Source: Episyrphus balteatus
Lineage: Eukaryota > Arthropoda > Insecta > Diptera > Syrphidae
Direction of reading: 5' to 3'
DNA: 64,000 nucleotides
Assembly (NCBI RefSeq): GCF_945859705.1
Contig: NC_079137.1
Coordinates: 70,082,277-70,146,276, forward strand
Part shown: in pieces, positions 45,301 to 57,690 of the stretch
Numbering within the stretch: position 1 is the first letter of the stretch
How the letters are laid out: each line of letters opens with the position of its first letter
Made by a program: the position numbers and the translations under genes
The notes under the pieces: model-generated
Database searches by the model: none
The model's input: only the letters and a program-made list of their open reading frames with translations
Told to the model about the DNA's origin: nothing

Positions 45301-47913
45301 TAAAAGAAAAACGATTGTCTTTTTTGTTTTTTTTTTTTACTCAAAAAAATTTAACTAAATTTGATTTTTATTATGAAGTTAAAAAATAAATAAAAATTTT
45401 AAAACTAGAAGCACGAAGAAGTTATGCTAAGAGCTTTCAGTGTTTAGTGGTAAGAAAATAAAGCAATATGACCAAATGTTAAGTATGTTTGCTAAAAGGT
45501 ATCAAAATATAAAAAAGTTGTACATTTATTTGATTAATAACTCAGTAATTTTAGTAACGAGGTTTCCAATAGAAAAAAAATATTGCTCATGCACCATAGT
45601 GATCAACACCCATAAGTAGTTCTGATCTTGGTTTTCTATAGAAAAAAATGTTACGTATACACCGTAGTGACCTATTTCCATAATTGTTCGAATCTTGGCT
45701 ATTTTCGTTCGATTTTTGAAATTGAGTTATCAAATGAAAACTGGGGCAATATAAGCATTTCAATATATAAAAATACTCGGAGTTATTTATTGTACATTAA
45801 AAGAATAATGTAAGATTTAGAGAAAAATCCGTGTGAAAAATTTGAAAATTAAAGAAAACATTTCGGGTTTAAAAAGTAGAGATGCGATAAGTCATGAAAT
45901 TTTAAATGACTGTGACTGTGATTTTTGATGGACTGTGATTTAAAATTGTGACTTAAAACTGTGATTTAGTACCTTGACTTAAAAAACACTAACAAAATAA
46001 AAAAGGCAGAAAACCCGATGATTTTAGCCAAGTACATACATGATCCTTTTGTTAGGAGAAACCCGTGATTTAATTAGGGAACCTGTGATTTAACCTAAGT
46101 TTGTCGTGATTTAAGAAACAAACCCGAAACTATTGTAACTCGTCATTTTACTTTAGTGATTCTTATTTTACCAGGGAAACCGTGAGTAGTCCTTGATTAA
46201 TCTGAGCAATTCGTGATTCGACTGGAGGTCATTCTTGATTCTACTAGGGAAATCTGTTCTTTTTCCCAAAATAAGTTTTGTCGCTCTTCTAGTGTAAACG
46301 TGATTCAAAATGACTTTTTGACCTGTGATTTTACTTAAAATCAGTTTTTCGCATATCAGTAAGAAGAAAACGAATTCGTTGTGAATGCGAGATTGTTAAA
46401 GTTACTGAACACACACCTTCAACATCGGAGTTCCAGTTTTTTCAATAGCAATAAAAGGATCTTTAAATTCCTCCTGTGGAAGCACCCACAATTGTTAATT
46501 AATAATCTCCACACAAAAAGGTTTCAAAATCCTCATCAGAAAAAAAAACTAATTCCATTTCTACTAAACACCATTAAGTGCTTAAATATTTGTATCCATT
46601 AGTGTTTCCTATAAAAACAAAAAATACACAAAAACCATTCACATTTATTTCTAAATACTTTTACCCTTACTCATATTCATTTGAAAAAAAAATAAGCAGT
46701 AAATAGTATTTTAATATTATCCGGCTTTACAGCTTTTTGTGTTCCTGCTGCTGCAAAATGCAATTTGTGTTCATTCCTATACTACATTTAATAATAAATA
46801 CCTGGTCAAGGTGTATCTATTAGTACTTAAGAGTACAAAGGAATTATAATTCATAAATGCTATTACAAAACATTTTGCACTCCTTCTTTCTCTGTAAAAT
46901 CCCTCTTTCGTCCATTAGCAAAAATCCTTTTTCAATCCTTTAAAATCTTTTACATGCCCATATTCCCTCATTTTATAGGGAAAGAGAGATTTAATTTTTT
47001 AATGTGTAAGTGTGGGGCTATTGGAAACAATGTCAATACAGTGGGGCATAGAAAACAATGTAATAACTAGGTTTCGTTAAGGAGTGAGTGTTTGTGTCAG
47101 TTTATAGCCTAAAATACTTATCGCCATTTTGATGAAATTTGGTGTCGATATATATTTTGGTTCAAGAAAGAACATAGGCTGTACCAAATTATTAAAGCAA
47201 ACAAAAAAAAGGACAAAAATCAAAATATTGTTTATTTTTATGCAACAAAAAAATTTGACAATTTTTTCTTCACAGCACTGTCATAAAGCTTACAAAGAAT
47301 TACTGATACGAAATTTCAAAAAACACAAAATGTATGCAGAAAAACGTTTTTTTTTGCGAATAATATTGTTCTGTTTTTTTTTTTTTTTTGAATTCTCCAA
47401 AAAAAATGAGTTTTTTTTTTTTAACTTACGTCCTGGATAAGTTTGTGGAATTCCATTTGTATAAACACCTTCGGTGCCACCGGGCTGGCCATTTGGAGTT
47501 TGTGCAGCCATATTAAATGTTGGCATTGTCGGCGATGGTAGTGATGGAATCGATCCATTAACTGGCTGACCATTACCATTTAGAGCGTGAGGTATTTGCG
47601 TTGCTAATGCTGCCATTGGATTAATGTAAGTCCCTGGGGCGTTTGCAGCTGCTATTAGTGCGGCTTGTTGTTGCTATACACACATAAAGATAAAATTAAT
47701 ATTACATTTTTTTTGTGAGAGAGAGAGAGGGAAGATGGAGATAAAATATAATTTTATATATAAACACACCTGAGCGTAAGCACCATAAGGTCCAAATTGA
47801 TTGAATACAAACGGATTTAATAAATTCATATGACCCGCCATTTGTTGCATGCGTCGGATATGCCTTTCCTTTTCAGTATCAGCAAATTTTACTACAAGGC
47901 TCGATGATGCACC
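39269..47913 (-). CDS. bru3: CELF/Bruno-family RNA-binding protein, C-terminal part (Bruno-3 type)
   Basis: Six minus-strand exons join in phase: 47913-47770, 47673-47430, 45254-45156 (or from 45293), 43892-43815, 39881-39723 (or from 39899) and 39396-39269, ending KRPKDASRPY-stop. They encode the tail of RRM2 (GASSSLVVKFADTEKERHIR), the long low-complexity linker and the complete RRM3. RRM3 has an RNP2-like [10 protein letters not shown] and an RNP1-like KCFGFVSF split by an intron. CELF proteins bind UG/GU-rich RNA and control splicing, translation and decay. The linker words NGQP, VYTNGI and REG before RRM3 favour the CELF3-6/Bruno-3 branch. RRM1, most of RRM2 and the start lie beyond 64000, so the intron upstream of 47913 exceeds 16 kb. 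The exact paralogue symbol is less certain than the family. Confidence 0.9.
39723..39899 (-). CDS. bru3: bru3 exon, first half of RRM3, with two tandem acceptors
   Basis: From 39881 the exon encodes [20 protein letters not shown] through DRATNQSKCF. An upstream acceptor (TTCATTTTAG, after a strong pyrimidine tract) would start it at 39899, adding 18 nt in frame (DFLMFP). Either choice keeps phase with the 43815 exon (QREG). Confidence 0.92.
40194..41399. mobile_element. Element with ATAG duplication and TTCCGGGAACG array
   Basis: Ends GGGTCAAAATCATGGAGGTG are exactly inverted, with ATAG at 40190-40193 and 41400-41403. Near-palindromic TTCCGGGAACG occurs at about 40711, 40869 and 41201, and a variant GCGTTCCCGGACA at about 40341. 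There is no ORF. The centre TTCCGGGAA also fits the TTCnnnGAA consensus of STAT-type factors. Confidence 0.85.
41403..41935. mobile_element. Fold-back element abutting the previous one
   Basis: GGTTTTTGATGTGCTGAACG near 41403 is matched in reverse by the right end around 41900-41935 (TTTAGCACACCGAAAACC). The arms continue inward for about 160 bp: ATATCCTATCAGCT pairs with AGCTGATAGGATAT, and AACGGTTTCT pairs with AGAAACCGTT. No clean duplication. Confidence 0.7.
43815..43892 (-). CDS. bru3: bru3 linker exon before RRM3
   Basis: 78 nt encoding YPAVYGQFPQAIPAPIAAVA then PSQRE, split Gly/Ala codons at both ends. It corresponds to the Ala/Pro-rich segment that precedes RRM3 in CELF3-6 proteins. 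Confidence 0.9.
43893..45155 (-). other. bru3 intron, low complexity
   Basis: A 1.26-kb intron of A-run-rich DNA (T-rich in the sense direction, as usual for introns). No repeats or genes were recognised. Confidence 0.75.
45156..45293 (-). CDS. bru3: bru3 linker exon with alternative acceptors
   Basis: From 45254 (acceptor TGTTTTCCAG) it encodes ALHLSIPPQGLPNGEASLQH through YPGMQPYPGV. From 45293 (acceptor CTTTTATTTATAG) it gains 39 nt in frame, adding NGILQQEYLCFPD. Both acceptors have pyrimidine tracts and both keep the frame from the 47430 exon, so two isoforms are likely. Confidence 0.88.
45294..47429 (-). other. bru3 intron carrying one motif-array element
   Basis: A 2.1-kb intron. Apart from the element at 45879-46357, it is AT-rich with no gene. 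Confidence 0.75.
45879..46357. mobile_element. Element with AGTA duplication and GTGATTTAA array
   Basis: Ends GAGATGCGA and (from the right) GATATGCGA are inverted, flanked by AGTA at 45875-45878 and 46358-46361. The interior has at least eight copies of GTGATTTAA or close variants (from about 45919 to 46334), mostly in one orientation. It has no ORF and lies in a bru3 intron. Confidence 0.65.
47430..47673 (-). CDS. bru3: bru3 linker exon (Pro/Gln/Asn-rich)
   Basis: 244 nt encoding QQQAALIAAANAPGTYINPM, then the SIPSLPSPTMPTFNMAAQTP segment and VYTNGIPQTYPG. This is the disordered divergent domain between RRM2 and RRM3 that drives CELF regulatory activity. Confidence 0.92.
47770..47913 (-). 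CDS. bru3: bru3 exon, end of RRM2 and start of linker
   Basis: Exactly 48 codons, phase 0 at both ends. GASSSLVVKFADTEKERHIR completes RRM2, then RMQQMAGHMNLLNPFVFNQF begins the linker. The next exon upstream, carrying the RNP motifs of RRM2, is not in the window. Confidence 0.93.
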
Positions 47914-49317
47914 CTGAAAAAAAGAGAACAAAAAATAAGTAAGTAAGTAATAGTACCTTGAGTCATTAGTTATAAAATATTTTTGATAAATATGGTAAAT
48001 GTCAAAAAAAGTCTCCAATAAATTTATCATATGTGTCAAAAAAAGGGGGTTTCTAACTCTTTTTTTTTTTGTTTTTTGAAATCCTACTGCAACACTATCC
48101 GACACGTCTACATAATCCACCAACTAACGTTGAAACTCAATTTAACCCCCCTCAAAAGTCTACACAAGTGTGAGCCAAAAATACCCATAACCCTTGGAAA
48201 AATGTAAAACTGAAAGCCTGGAAAAATGGTTTTACACCAAAAATACGAGTACCAGGTACCTGTTGAAGAGTACAGTGAAACGTGTTGCATATAAAATGGA
48301 AGCTCAACAAGGACACGATTTCAAAAAACCTCCGTGTGCAAAAAATGTATAACCAACCGACCATTAACCTAGCCAGAATATTGTTAACACGATATCACAT
48401 GTCGTGTAGAAGGGCTTGAACAGAAAATCAACCAGGGACATCATAAAAAAAAGTTACAAAAAGAAGGACACACCAAAAAGGTTGAAGGATTTTTCTTTTT
48501 TTTTTTTTGTTCTTTTTAACATTTTGGAACCATAATTTAAACGGGAGACTGCGACTTCAGTAAAGGTTGGTTAATAATAATAATGCAAAAAAAAAGTCGC
48601 AGACAGGAAATGCACTTAGTTTTGGGATTATAACATCAGGGTTCGCTGAATGCGTGGCCGCCTAAGGATGAGGCTTTTTTTTGTATATCATTGAAACGAA
48701 TGAGGTTGCTTGCTGCACTTGTACCATAAATTATCCCTTGCGGGAGAGGCACTTAGCCTTGGTAAAATGTAACTTGTGTAGGTACAGACTTTTTCAAAAG
48801 GGGACTTTTGCATTTTTTAATTTTTTTTTTTTTTTAATTTTTTCTTCATAGTCGTCATCATTGCAAGTTGTTACATAAAATATGAATACCTAACAAAAAT
48901 GTAATGGATGAGTAATGGGCATGTACTTACATTTGTGTTGCAGAAGTGAGTAATAAGCAAATAATGATGAAGAGGAGAATGGAATTATGAATGATGGCGG
49001 TTAATCAGCTTATCGTTTTGAAGAGAGATGCCATTTTTTTGTGTTATAATTTGTTTTTGTATTTGAATTTAGAAATGATTGAGGCAAATAATGTAATAGA
49101 AAAGAACATTATCAAAGAAGTAAAGTTTATATAGGGTTTCATTTAATGATGAATCCAATAAAAGCTAAAATACTTAGTTTGGTAGGATTAAAATCGTCAA
49201 GCTCCTTATATTGCACGTGCTTTGAATTAGAACACGAATACTTTCAGATTTGACTTTGAAATCACAGTATCAATTCTTTTGGGAAACTATAAATACAAAG
49301 TTAAGTAAATTGTATAC
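47914..49317 (-). other. Start of a >16-kb bru3 intron
   Basis: No exon, RNA gene or recognisable repeat. A stretch at 48120-48420 is richer in GC than its surroundings, with no conserved frame I can name. Confidence 0.5.
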
Positions 49318-52300
49318 AAGTTTATACCAGTCAGCAGATAAACGATATGACGATTTTTTGTGCCCTCTTTTCTCGAAGAAATAAAATTGCATTCGTGCTG
49401 AAAGGAAGTTTTTTTACCCAGTCAGTTTTTATATCAGGATAAGTTTATCTCACTAACTGGTATAAACTGGTCTAACTAAACAAAGCCTACAAATTTCTTC
49501 CATTTGAATAGTATACAAATATTGCGGGTTCAATTTGTCACATAACCAAAGAATTTTTTGACCAGTTTATACCAGTCAGTTTTTCGTTCTTTTTATGTAA
49601 TTTTTGTGTCTCCTGTCTCGAAAATCACATATAACAATTCAGTTGCTATAGCATAAGGCTTTCAATTATCAATTTTAATTGAGTATACGAGTCAGATTTC
49701 AATACCAGTACTATGATAAACTGCTATTACCATTTTGTTTTAATGGTATAAAATAGCTATATTTGACTTATTTCAAGTTGAACCGTTAAAGTTCTTGTGT
49801 TTGCATAGATTTGGAAGTAAAATTCTCATTTTTGCATAGAATTATATTATTTTAGACCAGTTTAGATAAAACTTTAAATGAATTATTAATAATTTATTAT
49901 AATTCATTTATTATTGATAAAAACTGATCTAACCAACCAAATTATTTAAAGTTTTGTTAATCGACTAATGACAAAAAGTGCTGTTTAACTTTGTTACATA
50001 GCAAACAATGTGTTTGATCAATTTATACCAATCAGAGTCGATATACTTCTTATCTTGATTTGTATAGCTAATATACAACTCAAGAACTTTGGGATTTAAA
50101 AACTTTTTTATTTCAAAACCATGTTGGCCTTATAAGTTATAACCCTCCAAAATCAGAGTAAAGAAGATATTTATAATCAGTAATTTGTCTTCATTTAAAA
50201 TTATAATTTTCCAATTAATATCTAGCTTATTTATCCTAAAACATTCTAACACTCATTAATTAATTCCAACTCAAAATCCTAACTCAAGCTATTAAATCAT
50301 CCTAGTGCTCATTCACCTTTATATAAATATTATCCTTTCTAAAACCATTAACAAAAAAATAAACCCAAAACAATTCAAAAAGTAATCCTACACTAAAACA
50401 GTATCCTTATTGCTTTCCATATAAACCTCCAATCTGTTTGTTGATAACATATATCCTGATATTGTTGGTGCGATAACAATTAGTTTTAAAAAAAAGAGTG
50501 ATGACATATTTACAACAAAATATGTCACTTGTTTATACCCCCTAAACTCTTACCCATTCCATCTCCCTTTTTTTCATTCAATACAAATGGAAAATAAATC
50601 CCTGCAGGATAAAAACATTTTGTATACTTACACAAAACAAAAATATAATAATAATTAATTAAACCAAATGGTAACTGAAGCGTATAAAATATAACGTTGT
50701 TTCTAACATTTTGCAACAAAATACTGAAAATTTACTGAAGCATAAATCAATTTTCCTTGTTGTTTTTGAAAATAACACAAACATATGTAAAATGTATGTG
50801 TTTTGTGTATTTGATGTTTGTATAGTTAACGCATAACACAAACGACAGACGGACACAAAATTTTGCTTTATACTCGTCGTCGTTTCGTTTGTTGTCCATT
50901 ATAATAAAAGGTTTATCCTGCGAATGCAGCCATGTAAATGTTTCTCTCGCACAAATTGTCCTTTACGATTCTATTGTTTCAAAAATATAATTCAAAATAT
51001 TCATTTATACTCGGTTTTCTGTGTATGTGTTTGCGTGTAGGGATATTTAATAATTTTATATGACAAAGCAAAAAAAAAAAAAAACATTTGTGGCGCTCCT
51101 AAAACGCTTTGTAGTTTTCCATTAATCGTCCTGTGGAAACTCATTTGATAAAAAATAAGGTTTCGAGAGAGAGAATTCACACGATTGTGTTTAAGCCAGA
51201 ATAACCACACAGCGAGTCCTTGTTGGAATTTGATTAATGACATTTGGAGAAATTTTATTTATTTATGAGTGGGCCAGTTACCGTTAGTATATTTTATTAA
51301 TATTATCGAACATATTTTCAAAATCAACCTCACCATGACAATGCGGACCAATAAAAGTTATAAGGCTGAGTGGTCCTTCTGGCCTGGCTAAGTTCATGTT
51401 TATTGCGTCGTCATTGGTAGCAAACCCAAAAACAAACAAACAAAAACTTACTGAGAAACAAGAGATTATGATGAAAAGTCTAATTGAATATAAATTATTA
51501 TAACAAAACGAAAAACAACAATAAGGACGAACAACAACAAAAAATTTAAGGACGAGGAAAAAAATAAACATAAATAAAAATAACCGAAACCTCTCTCTAA
51601 ATGGGTAGTTTCGGAAGCTGTATCATGTTACATTTGGGACAATTATAATGTGATACCTTTGAATAACACAACACAACAGAACGCACCATCACGAAAAATA
51701 TAGGGGAGTTGTGCCGATTTTCCTAAGGGCGGGAATATGGCATAATAATATTCTGTATTGTCATTGTGTTGGAACTATAATTAAATTTTGTTTTGGATGC
51801 TGGATCAAGAGTATCAGGTTGTAATTACATTTTCTATTATAATTGATCTCTCTCTCTACTTCTTCTTCCCCCAACTCTTACTCCCCAAAAAAAACCATCA
51901 TCATCATCGAATGAAAATAATAATTTGTAATGGATTTTTTTTCTGCAGATTGTGTAATTGGAATCTTGAAACAATGTCACAAATGAGTTCAGACCAATGT
52001 CAATGGTTTGAGGTTTAACAAAGGAAAAGATTTTTTTTTTGTATTTTTTTGGTTTTGGTTTTATTTGTTATGAGAAAATGATATCTCTTTGTTGAACTTT
52101 CAATTAAGTACGTCATTCGTTCGTTAATTTAATTTTGTTTGTTGAAAGTGTTTTTAAGGTAGTGTACGAGTATGTTGGTAGCTCAAAAGATAAAACCGAG
52201 CCGTTTTGGGGTTTAGTTTTCTTTTATGTTGCATCAGGTAATTATCCTTTTAATTTAAAAAAAAGCTGCAACAAACAATCTTTGTGATTGTTTTCATGCA

Positions 52301-52838
52301 CAAATCTTGATGGATTGATTAAAAACACCCTTAATTTCAGATTTTGTTTTATTAACTGGTATAAATAAACCATTAGTCTATGCAACTTATGAATAAATGT
52401 AAAATGCCATATTTCTTAAAGAAAAAAGTTCTTGTTTCACATGAATTGTGAAAAATTTATAGAATTCCTTTTATGCATATGTATAAAACTGATCTAAAAC
52501 AATTTATTATAATTCAAATACCTATACCATAATATAGAACATAAACACTTCATCTGCTGACTGGCCTAATCTGGTCTAAATTATTTTTGCTATTTGACGA
52601 CTTTGACCAGCACTCTTGTAACTATTGCAAATATTATGTATATACGTATATCATTTGTTTTTAGTTGGATTAGTTTATACCAATCAGTGAGGTAAACAAG
52701 TAAAAAATTACTGGTATAAAAACTGACCGAGTAAAAAGTTATTTTTAGCACGAATGTAATATTGTTTCTTTCTTTTACAAAAAGAAGAAGAATGCATCAT
52801 CATTTTTATCTACTGGAACTGAATGGTATAAACGTTGA
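49318..52838. mobile_element. Candidate 3.5-kb element with long divergent inverted arms and a TATACCAG motif array
   Basis: The word AGTTTATACCAGTCAG, with relatives of ACTGGTATAAACTGGTCTAA, occurs at about 49320, 49450, 49560, 49855, 49925 and 50018 on the left, and about 52360, 52490, 52560, 52675, 52705 and 52825 on the right. The two ends are inverted relative to each other. Longer matches confirm the arms: CATTCGTGCT with CAGTCAGTTTTTATA near 49393-49436 against the inverse near 52702-52755. The arms are roughly 600 bp. The 2.3-kb interior has no transposase. No duplication was found, so two separate insertions remain possible. Confidence 0.55.
50860..52080. other. Balanced-composition island inside the intron
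   Basis: GC is higher than in neighbouring DNA and there are short frames on both strands. One minus-strand frame (51571-51284) contains NMNLARPEGPLSLITFIGPH and then a possible GT donor (CATGgtgagg, about 51332), but its phase does not fit the next bru3 exon. It could be a conserved regulatory island, a non-coding exon or captured DNA. I recognise nothing. Confidence 0.3.
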
Positions 52839-52856
52839 TTTCGTCAATTTATTTAT

Positions 52857-54362
52857 AGAGTAACTAAAGCAAATTATTAGGAAACCCGGCCGAACAGCTC
52901 TGATTTTGACAATTTTTTTTTCAAACGTAGGTAATTAAAAATACTTTAAAGTCTATAGATTAAAAATTGCCGATGTTGCCGTATTGTTTTTTAAAATTAA
53001 AATTAATTTTTTTTTGAACAAAACCATTATTTTTTGCTTAAATTTCATAAAACAAATGATAGCAAAACATTCTCTAGGTAACTTAAGGAAAAAAAGTATA
53101 AAGGAGTAAGGGACAATCTTCCATCGTTTAAGCGATAAATGCAATTTTCTCACAATCTGACTTCAAACACAAAAAAAATATTTTGAAAACAACGGCAACA
53201 CCTACAATATTTTAAAATACATTTTTAAAAAGCCAGAAGCTCATTCGTATCTCTTAAATTTAAATCCACTAAATTTAATGAAGAGTTTTTGAAAAAATGG
53301 TCCTCAAACTCAGAATTAAAAAAAAAATGTTTAAAAAAAAAATTTTAAATGACTTTTTTCCAAACTTTTTCTAATAAAATATGAATTTATTTTAAAAAAA
53401 TTTTTGGCCATAAATATTATCAGTTGAATTCCGAAGAGGAAAAGGTAATATACATATATTGCAGTTTAAAAAAAAAAATTAAAAATTACTTCAATTTCAA
53501 TGGTTTTTTTTTTGATAAAAACTGAATTTTTGCATTGAAATAATTGATTTTCTCAAAGACTTTGGTAAATAAGAACTTTAAATTTTTGCTATTTAACTTT
53601 CAACAGTAAGGGTTATTAAATTATTAAAAAATAATTTTATATTTAGAAGTTGAACTTAAAAAAAAAAAATAAGTTAAATTTTTTTCCAAAACTTCTATTC
53701 AAAAAAGTTCTTCGAAAATTATTCATTTTTTTCATAAACCATAATACATATTGACATTTCCTTTTATAATTTCAAATCATAATAAATGTGGCAAAAAAAA
53801 AAAAAAATGAAAAATAAAATGCATTTTATATTACGAAAAAGTTTTAAAAACCACATGTTAAAATTTTTTCAATAATTTTTTTTTCTAAAATCTGAGTTGA
53901 GTTACCATTCTTTTAAAAGCCCTTAATTCAATTAACTTAACTTTAATTTTACAAATATGACTTAGCCTCTATCTTTTTAAAAATGTACATTTAAATATTG
54001 TAGGTGTTGCCGTTGTGTTCAAATATTTTTTTTTGTGTTTGAAGTCAATTAATAAGAAAATTGCATCTATCGCTTGAACGATGAAAGATTGTCCCTCACT
54101 CCCATTTTTTTCCTTGAATTTCCTAGACAATCTTTTGGCATCAATTAATTTATGAAATTTAAGAAAAATTTTTGAAAAAAAAATTTTTTGTTCACAAAAA
54201 TCTTCAATAAAATTTAAAAAATCAAAACGGCAACACCGGCAATTTTTAATCTATAGACTTTAAAGTATTTTAAATAACCGACGTTTGAAAAAAAAGATCA
54301 TCAAAATCTAAGTTGTTCGGCCGGGTTCCCTAATATTGCCAATTTTTGAGCTTTAGTTACTC
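52857..54362. mobile_element. 1.5-kb near-complete palindrome (fold-back element)
   Basis: GAGTAACTAAAGC at the left and GCTTTAGTTACTC at the right are inverted. Inside them ACCCGGCCGAACA / TGTTCGGCCGGGT, CTTTAAAGTCTATAGATTAA, CGGCAACACCTACAATATTT and CTCAAACTCAGA each pair with an inverse copy on the other side. The arms reach close to the centre (about 53610), so almost the whole element can fold into one hairpin. No ORF. Confidence 0.8.
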
Positions 54363-57300
54363 CACTAAAAAGTCACTTTTAATTTCATTGTTGTAATAAT
54401 TTGTTTGTTTTTGGTCATCAATTCAGCAGGTATTTCATGAGACATTTTTCGAGCAGTCAAAGGATCACTTTTGGATTTTATATAATTTATTCCAATGAGA
54501 TCCTTTGAAGGTCGGTGGTAGCTTGGAATAATTTATTTTTTTGGGAATACAGTAAGGTCTAACTTTTTATTGGACTTCGGTTCGACGAGAAGTTCTCCAA
54601 TTAAAAACTAAAATTAAAAAATTTCTTTCGAAAATAATTTTTGTATTGGTGTCGCGAGTAAAACGATTAAAGCAGAAATGGTCTGTTATCTATACACTCT
54701 CTTTTTTTTTATAACTAGCAATAGATTTAGCTGCTTCTTAAGCACAGAACAATCAACCAAATAAAAAAAACAATTATAAATTAATAATTATTTTTTAGAA
54801 AACAGCAATTGTTAAACAATTTAATAAAAAAAATTATGTTAAAAAAAATAAACTCCAAAAATATAATTTCCAAAAATTCTCTCAAATCCTTAAACCTATT
54901 TATAATAAATATTTTACAAATTTATACAATTTCATCGGCTACTAAATAAAATCAACCACTATTTCAATTTATTTTTCAATTTGCTTAAAAAAAAAATCAA
55001 AATATAATAATCAAAAACAAATTAAGGAAAAACTAATTCAAATGAAGTTTACCCAATCAAATCATGCAAATCATAACTAATTCAACTATAATTTCATATA
55101 ACCAAATGATGGTTGAATAAACTATGATGACAGCAAAAAACAGTTTTTGTGAATTTCCCTCAATTCAGCACGAGCAGTCAGGACTACAGTGCCAAACAAA
55201 ATTGTATGATACTCAAATGCGATTAAATATTATTATTTTTTTTTTTTTTGACAACAACCAACGACGAAGGGTAGATGAGAATTGAGAGAATTCGAAGGAT
55301 TTTCGACAAATTGCATCTCATTTAAAATTCCCTCTCGAACGAATAGATTTTCAACACTTTGCAATTCAACTTTCAAATAAAGGAAACCATTCGATTTTTT
55401 TTTGCGGGGGTCTCAAAAACCACACCCCAGAAAGTTGGTTGAATTCTGACTGTAAGCTGTCAAGAAATCACCATAAGTCGTTGTATTAACTTTATGAAAA
55501 GTCTTAAATGTCCTTTTCAACACACAAAACTGTTCAAAATATTATTTGTATAGATTATTTAAATGTTGATGAGGTCGAGATGAACACGAAGAAGAAGGGT
55601 CGAAGATTTCTATATATCCTTTTGCTCATCAATTGCAACAACGAAGAAAAGGACGAAGATGCTGCTTGTTCTTTAAGGAAAAGTCTCTTCTTCATTGGTT
55701 AGCCACCAGTGTGTCTTTCACTATACATATAAATAAAGAGATTGGCAACCGCATTAGTGTACAAAACGCCAAAAGGCTGCCAAAGAGAAACTTTTATTCC
55801 TTTTCGTCCTTTTCTGGCTGCTGAATGTTGCAACATATTCAAAAGGATATATAACAAATCATTTTGGCAAATAGTATTACCCACAGCCCAAAGCTAGAAA
55901 GCCCCACTACCACCATCAGGACGAAAAAGCAACAGCCGTAGTCCTAAGGAACGTTTGTGCTGCTACTTCTTCTTACCAAGAACAAGAACACATTCTTAAT
56001 ACACAGTTAGGGCTATATCCTACAGCACTGGCTGCTGTTTAAATTGAGGACTTCTTTCTTTTGGAGTTATTAGGTTTGGTGAATTCCTTTTGCTTGAGTA
56101 AACCTCAGCTACAAGCCAGTCTAAAATAGAGAGAGAGTGAGCAGACTTTTCTATATGCCTGTTGAATATCGTGTGCAAGCAAAGGCTCGTGCGCTTATGT
56201 CCTGGTGCTTTTTCCCTAATGGGACTTCGACTTGTTTGCAAGCCAGTCAGAAAATATATATAGAAAAGTGTAGGAAGGATACTAAACTAAATGCAGGGAA
56301 ATCATCGAAATGGCTTCGAAGTGTTTTATAGTAGGTATAGAAAAAAGAACTTTATATGGAAGTCCTTACAAATAGGACTCCCGCAAGAAAGTCGTCCTCT
56401 CGCATCGACTATACGACTGGTGGCAGATATACCAGCAAGTGGTGGCGGTGGTAAGGTTAAACGAATTTACGAGATGGAAGCAGCTGCAACTTGGCTTGGT
56501 TCTATCGTGCCTATATGAAGTTCAATTTTTTCTTGTTCTTCATTTTGTGTTGTTTGTGCTCAAAGGACTCTTGCTTTGCTTGGCACCATCACGACAAGGA
56601 CGACACAGTGGCTGGCTGTTTCTGGATTCTATATTTATATGATGGTAGTACTTTTAGAAAGAAAGTATATAGGGAGGAAGCAATTGGTATGCATTTGTGT
56701 CTATGTAATCTTTTTGAAATCTATTGAAAAGCATGTTGAATCGTTACGCTTGAGTTGGGAATCCATCTGAACTTGCTGCTGCAAAAAAATAGAAAAAAAA
56801 GGGACTAGGAATGCAATGCCAATGTGTCCTTACTATAGTTCTTTTTATACATTTTTTTGGCACCCATAGGAATGATTTGAATGCAAATGTATCTTAATAT
56901 CTGAAAGTGTTGTCTCCAAGGGATACAACGAATATATTTATATATATATATTTTTTTTTTCAACTTCACATATTGTAGATAGTAATACTATAGATGGAGT
57001 GGGAGAGGCACATTCTGACAGGAAATTCTTTTAAGTGAATTTAAAAATGATTGAACTGAATGAAGGATGTTAAAACGATTGCCACATTCGTTTTGAAGTG
57101 GATTAACAAATTTACTGTGTTCTGTAGAAGGGAAAAGAAGTGTTTGCTTCTTTTTTTTTTTCTTTTTGCATTCATCGTACTTCTTTTTCTATATTGAATT
57201 TAATTCAATTATATTTTTTGAGATTTATTTGATTTGCTTTTTTTTTCTATATATTGAAAGATTTAACTTTAAAGTGAAGATATATTTAATAGATAGAGAA

Positions 57301-57425
57301 TATTTATTTAATGCTTGAGTTTTAAAATTTAAATAGTAAAAAGTGGAGACTTCGTTTTTTTTTTCAGAAATTATAATTCACACCTTAGCATAATTAAGTA
57401 AGCATGATCGTACCTAAATGATTTT
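54363..57425 (-). other. bru3 intron, including a GC-richer island at 55.5-56.8 kb
   Basis: 54.4-55.4 kb is AT-rich. 55.5-56.8 kb has balanced composition, many short frames on both strands and recurring AAGGACGA/AAGAAG words. No frame shows splice-supported coding potential or a known motif. Confidence 0.4.
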
Positions 57426-57499
57426 AAAGAGGTACAAAGAAGATGTATGGAAAATCATCCATATTTAAATAGGATCAGCAAAACATATCACAGAAAATA

Positions 57500-57690
57500 T
57501 CATCATAAGACAACTCATCATGGACAGCCCATCACAAAAAAAAAATCATCACAAGGTTCGATTGGAACTTATGTATTTTGAAATATACTTTCTTCTTTGA
57601 GGAAGGAAAACTTTATTTCGTGAATGTTGTTTTCATTTAAAAAAACATTTTCTCTTGGTGAAATGTTTCTTGTGATGAGTTGTCGTTTGA
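57500..57690. repeat. Hairpin-forming repeat with ATCATC words
   Basis: GACAACTCATCA near 57510 pairs with TGATGAGTTGTC near 57673. Extra GATGA/TCATC words lie on both sides. Possibly a small MITE. Confidence 0.45.

Noticed and set aside
51284..51571. Minus-strand frame as a possible extra Bruno exon
   Set aside because: Its phase does not join the 47913-47770 exon, no CELF motif is present and the upstream part is low complexity. Kept only as part of the unexplained island.
55508..56770. Cluster of overlapping short frames on both strands
   Set aside because: They owe their length to balanced base composition. No splice-consistent gene model or recognisable domain could be built.
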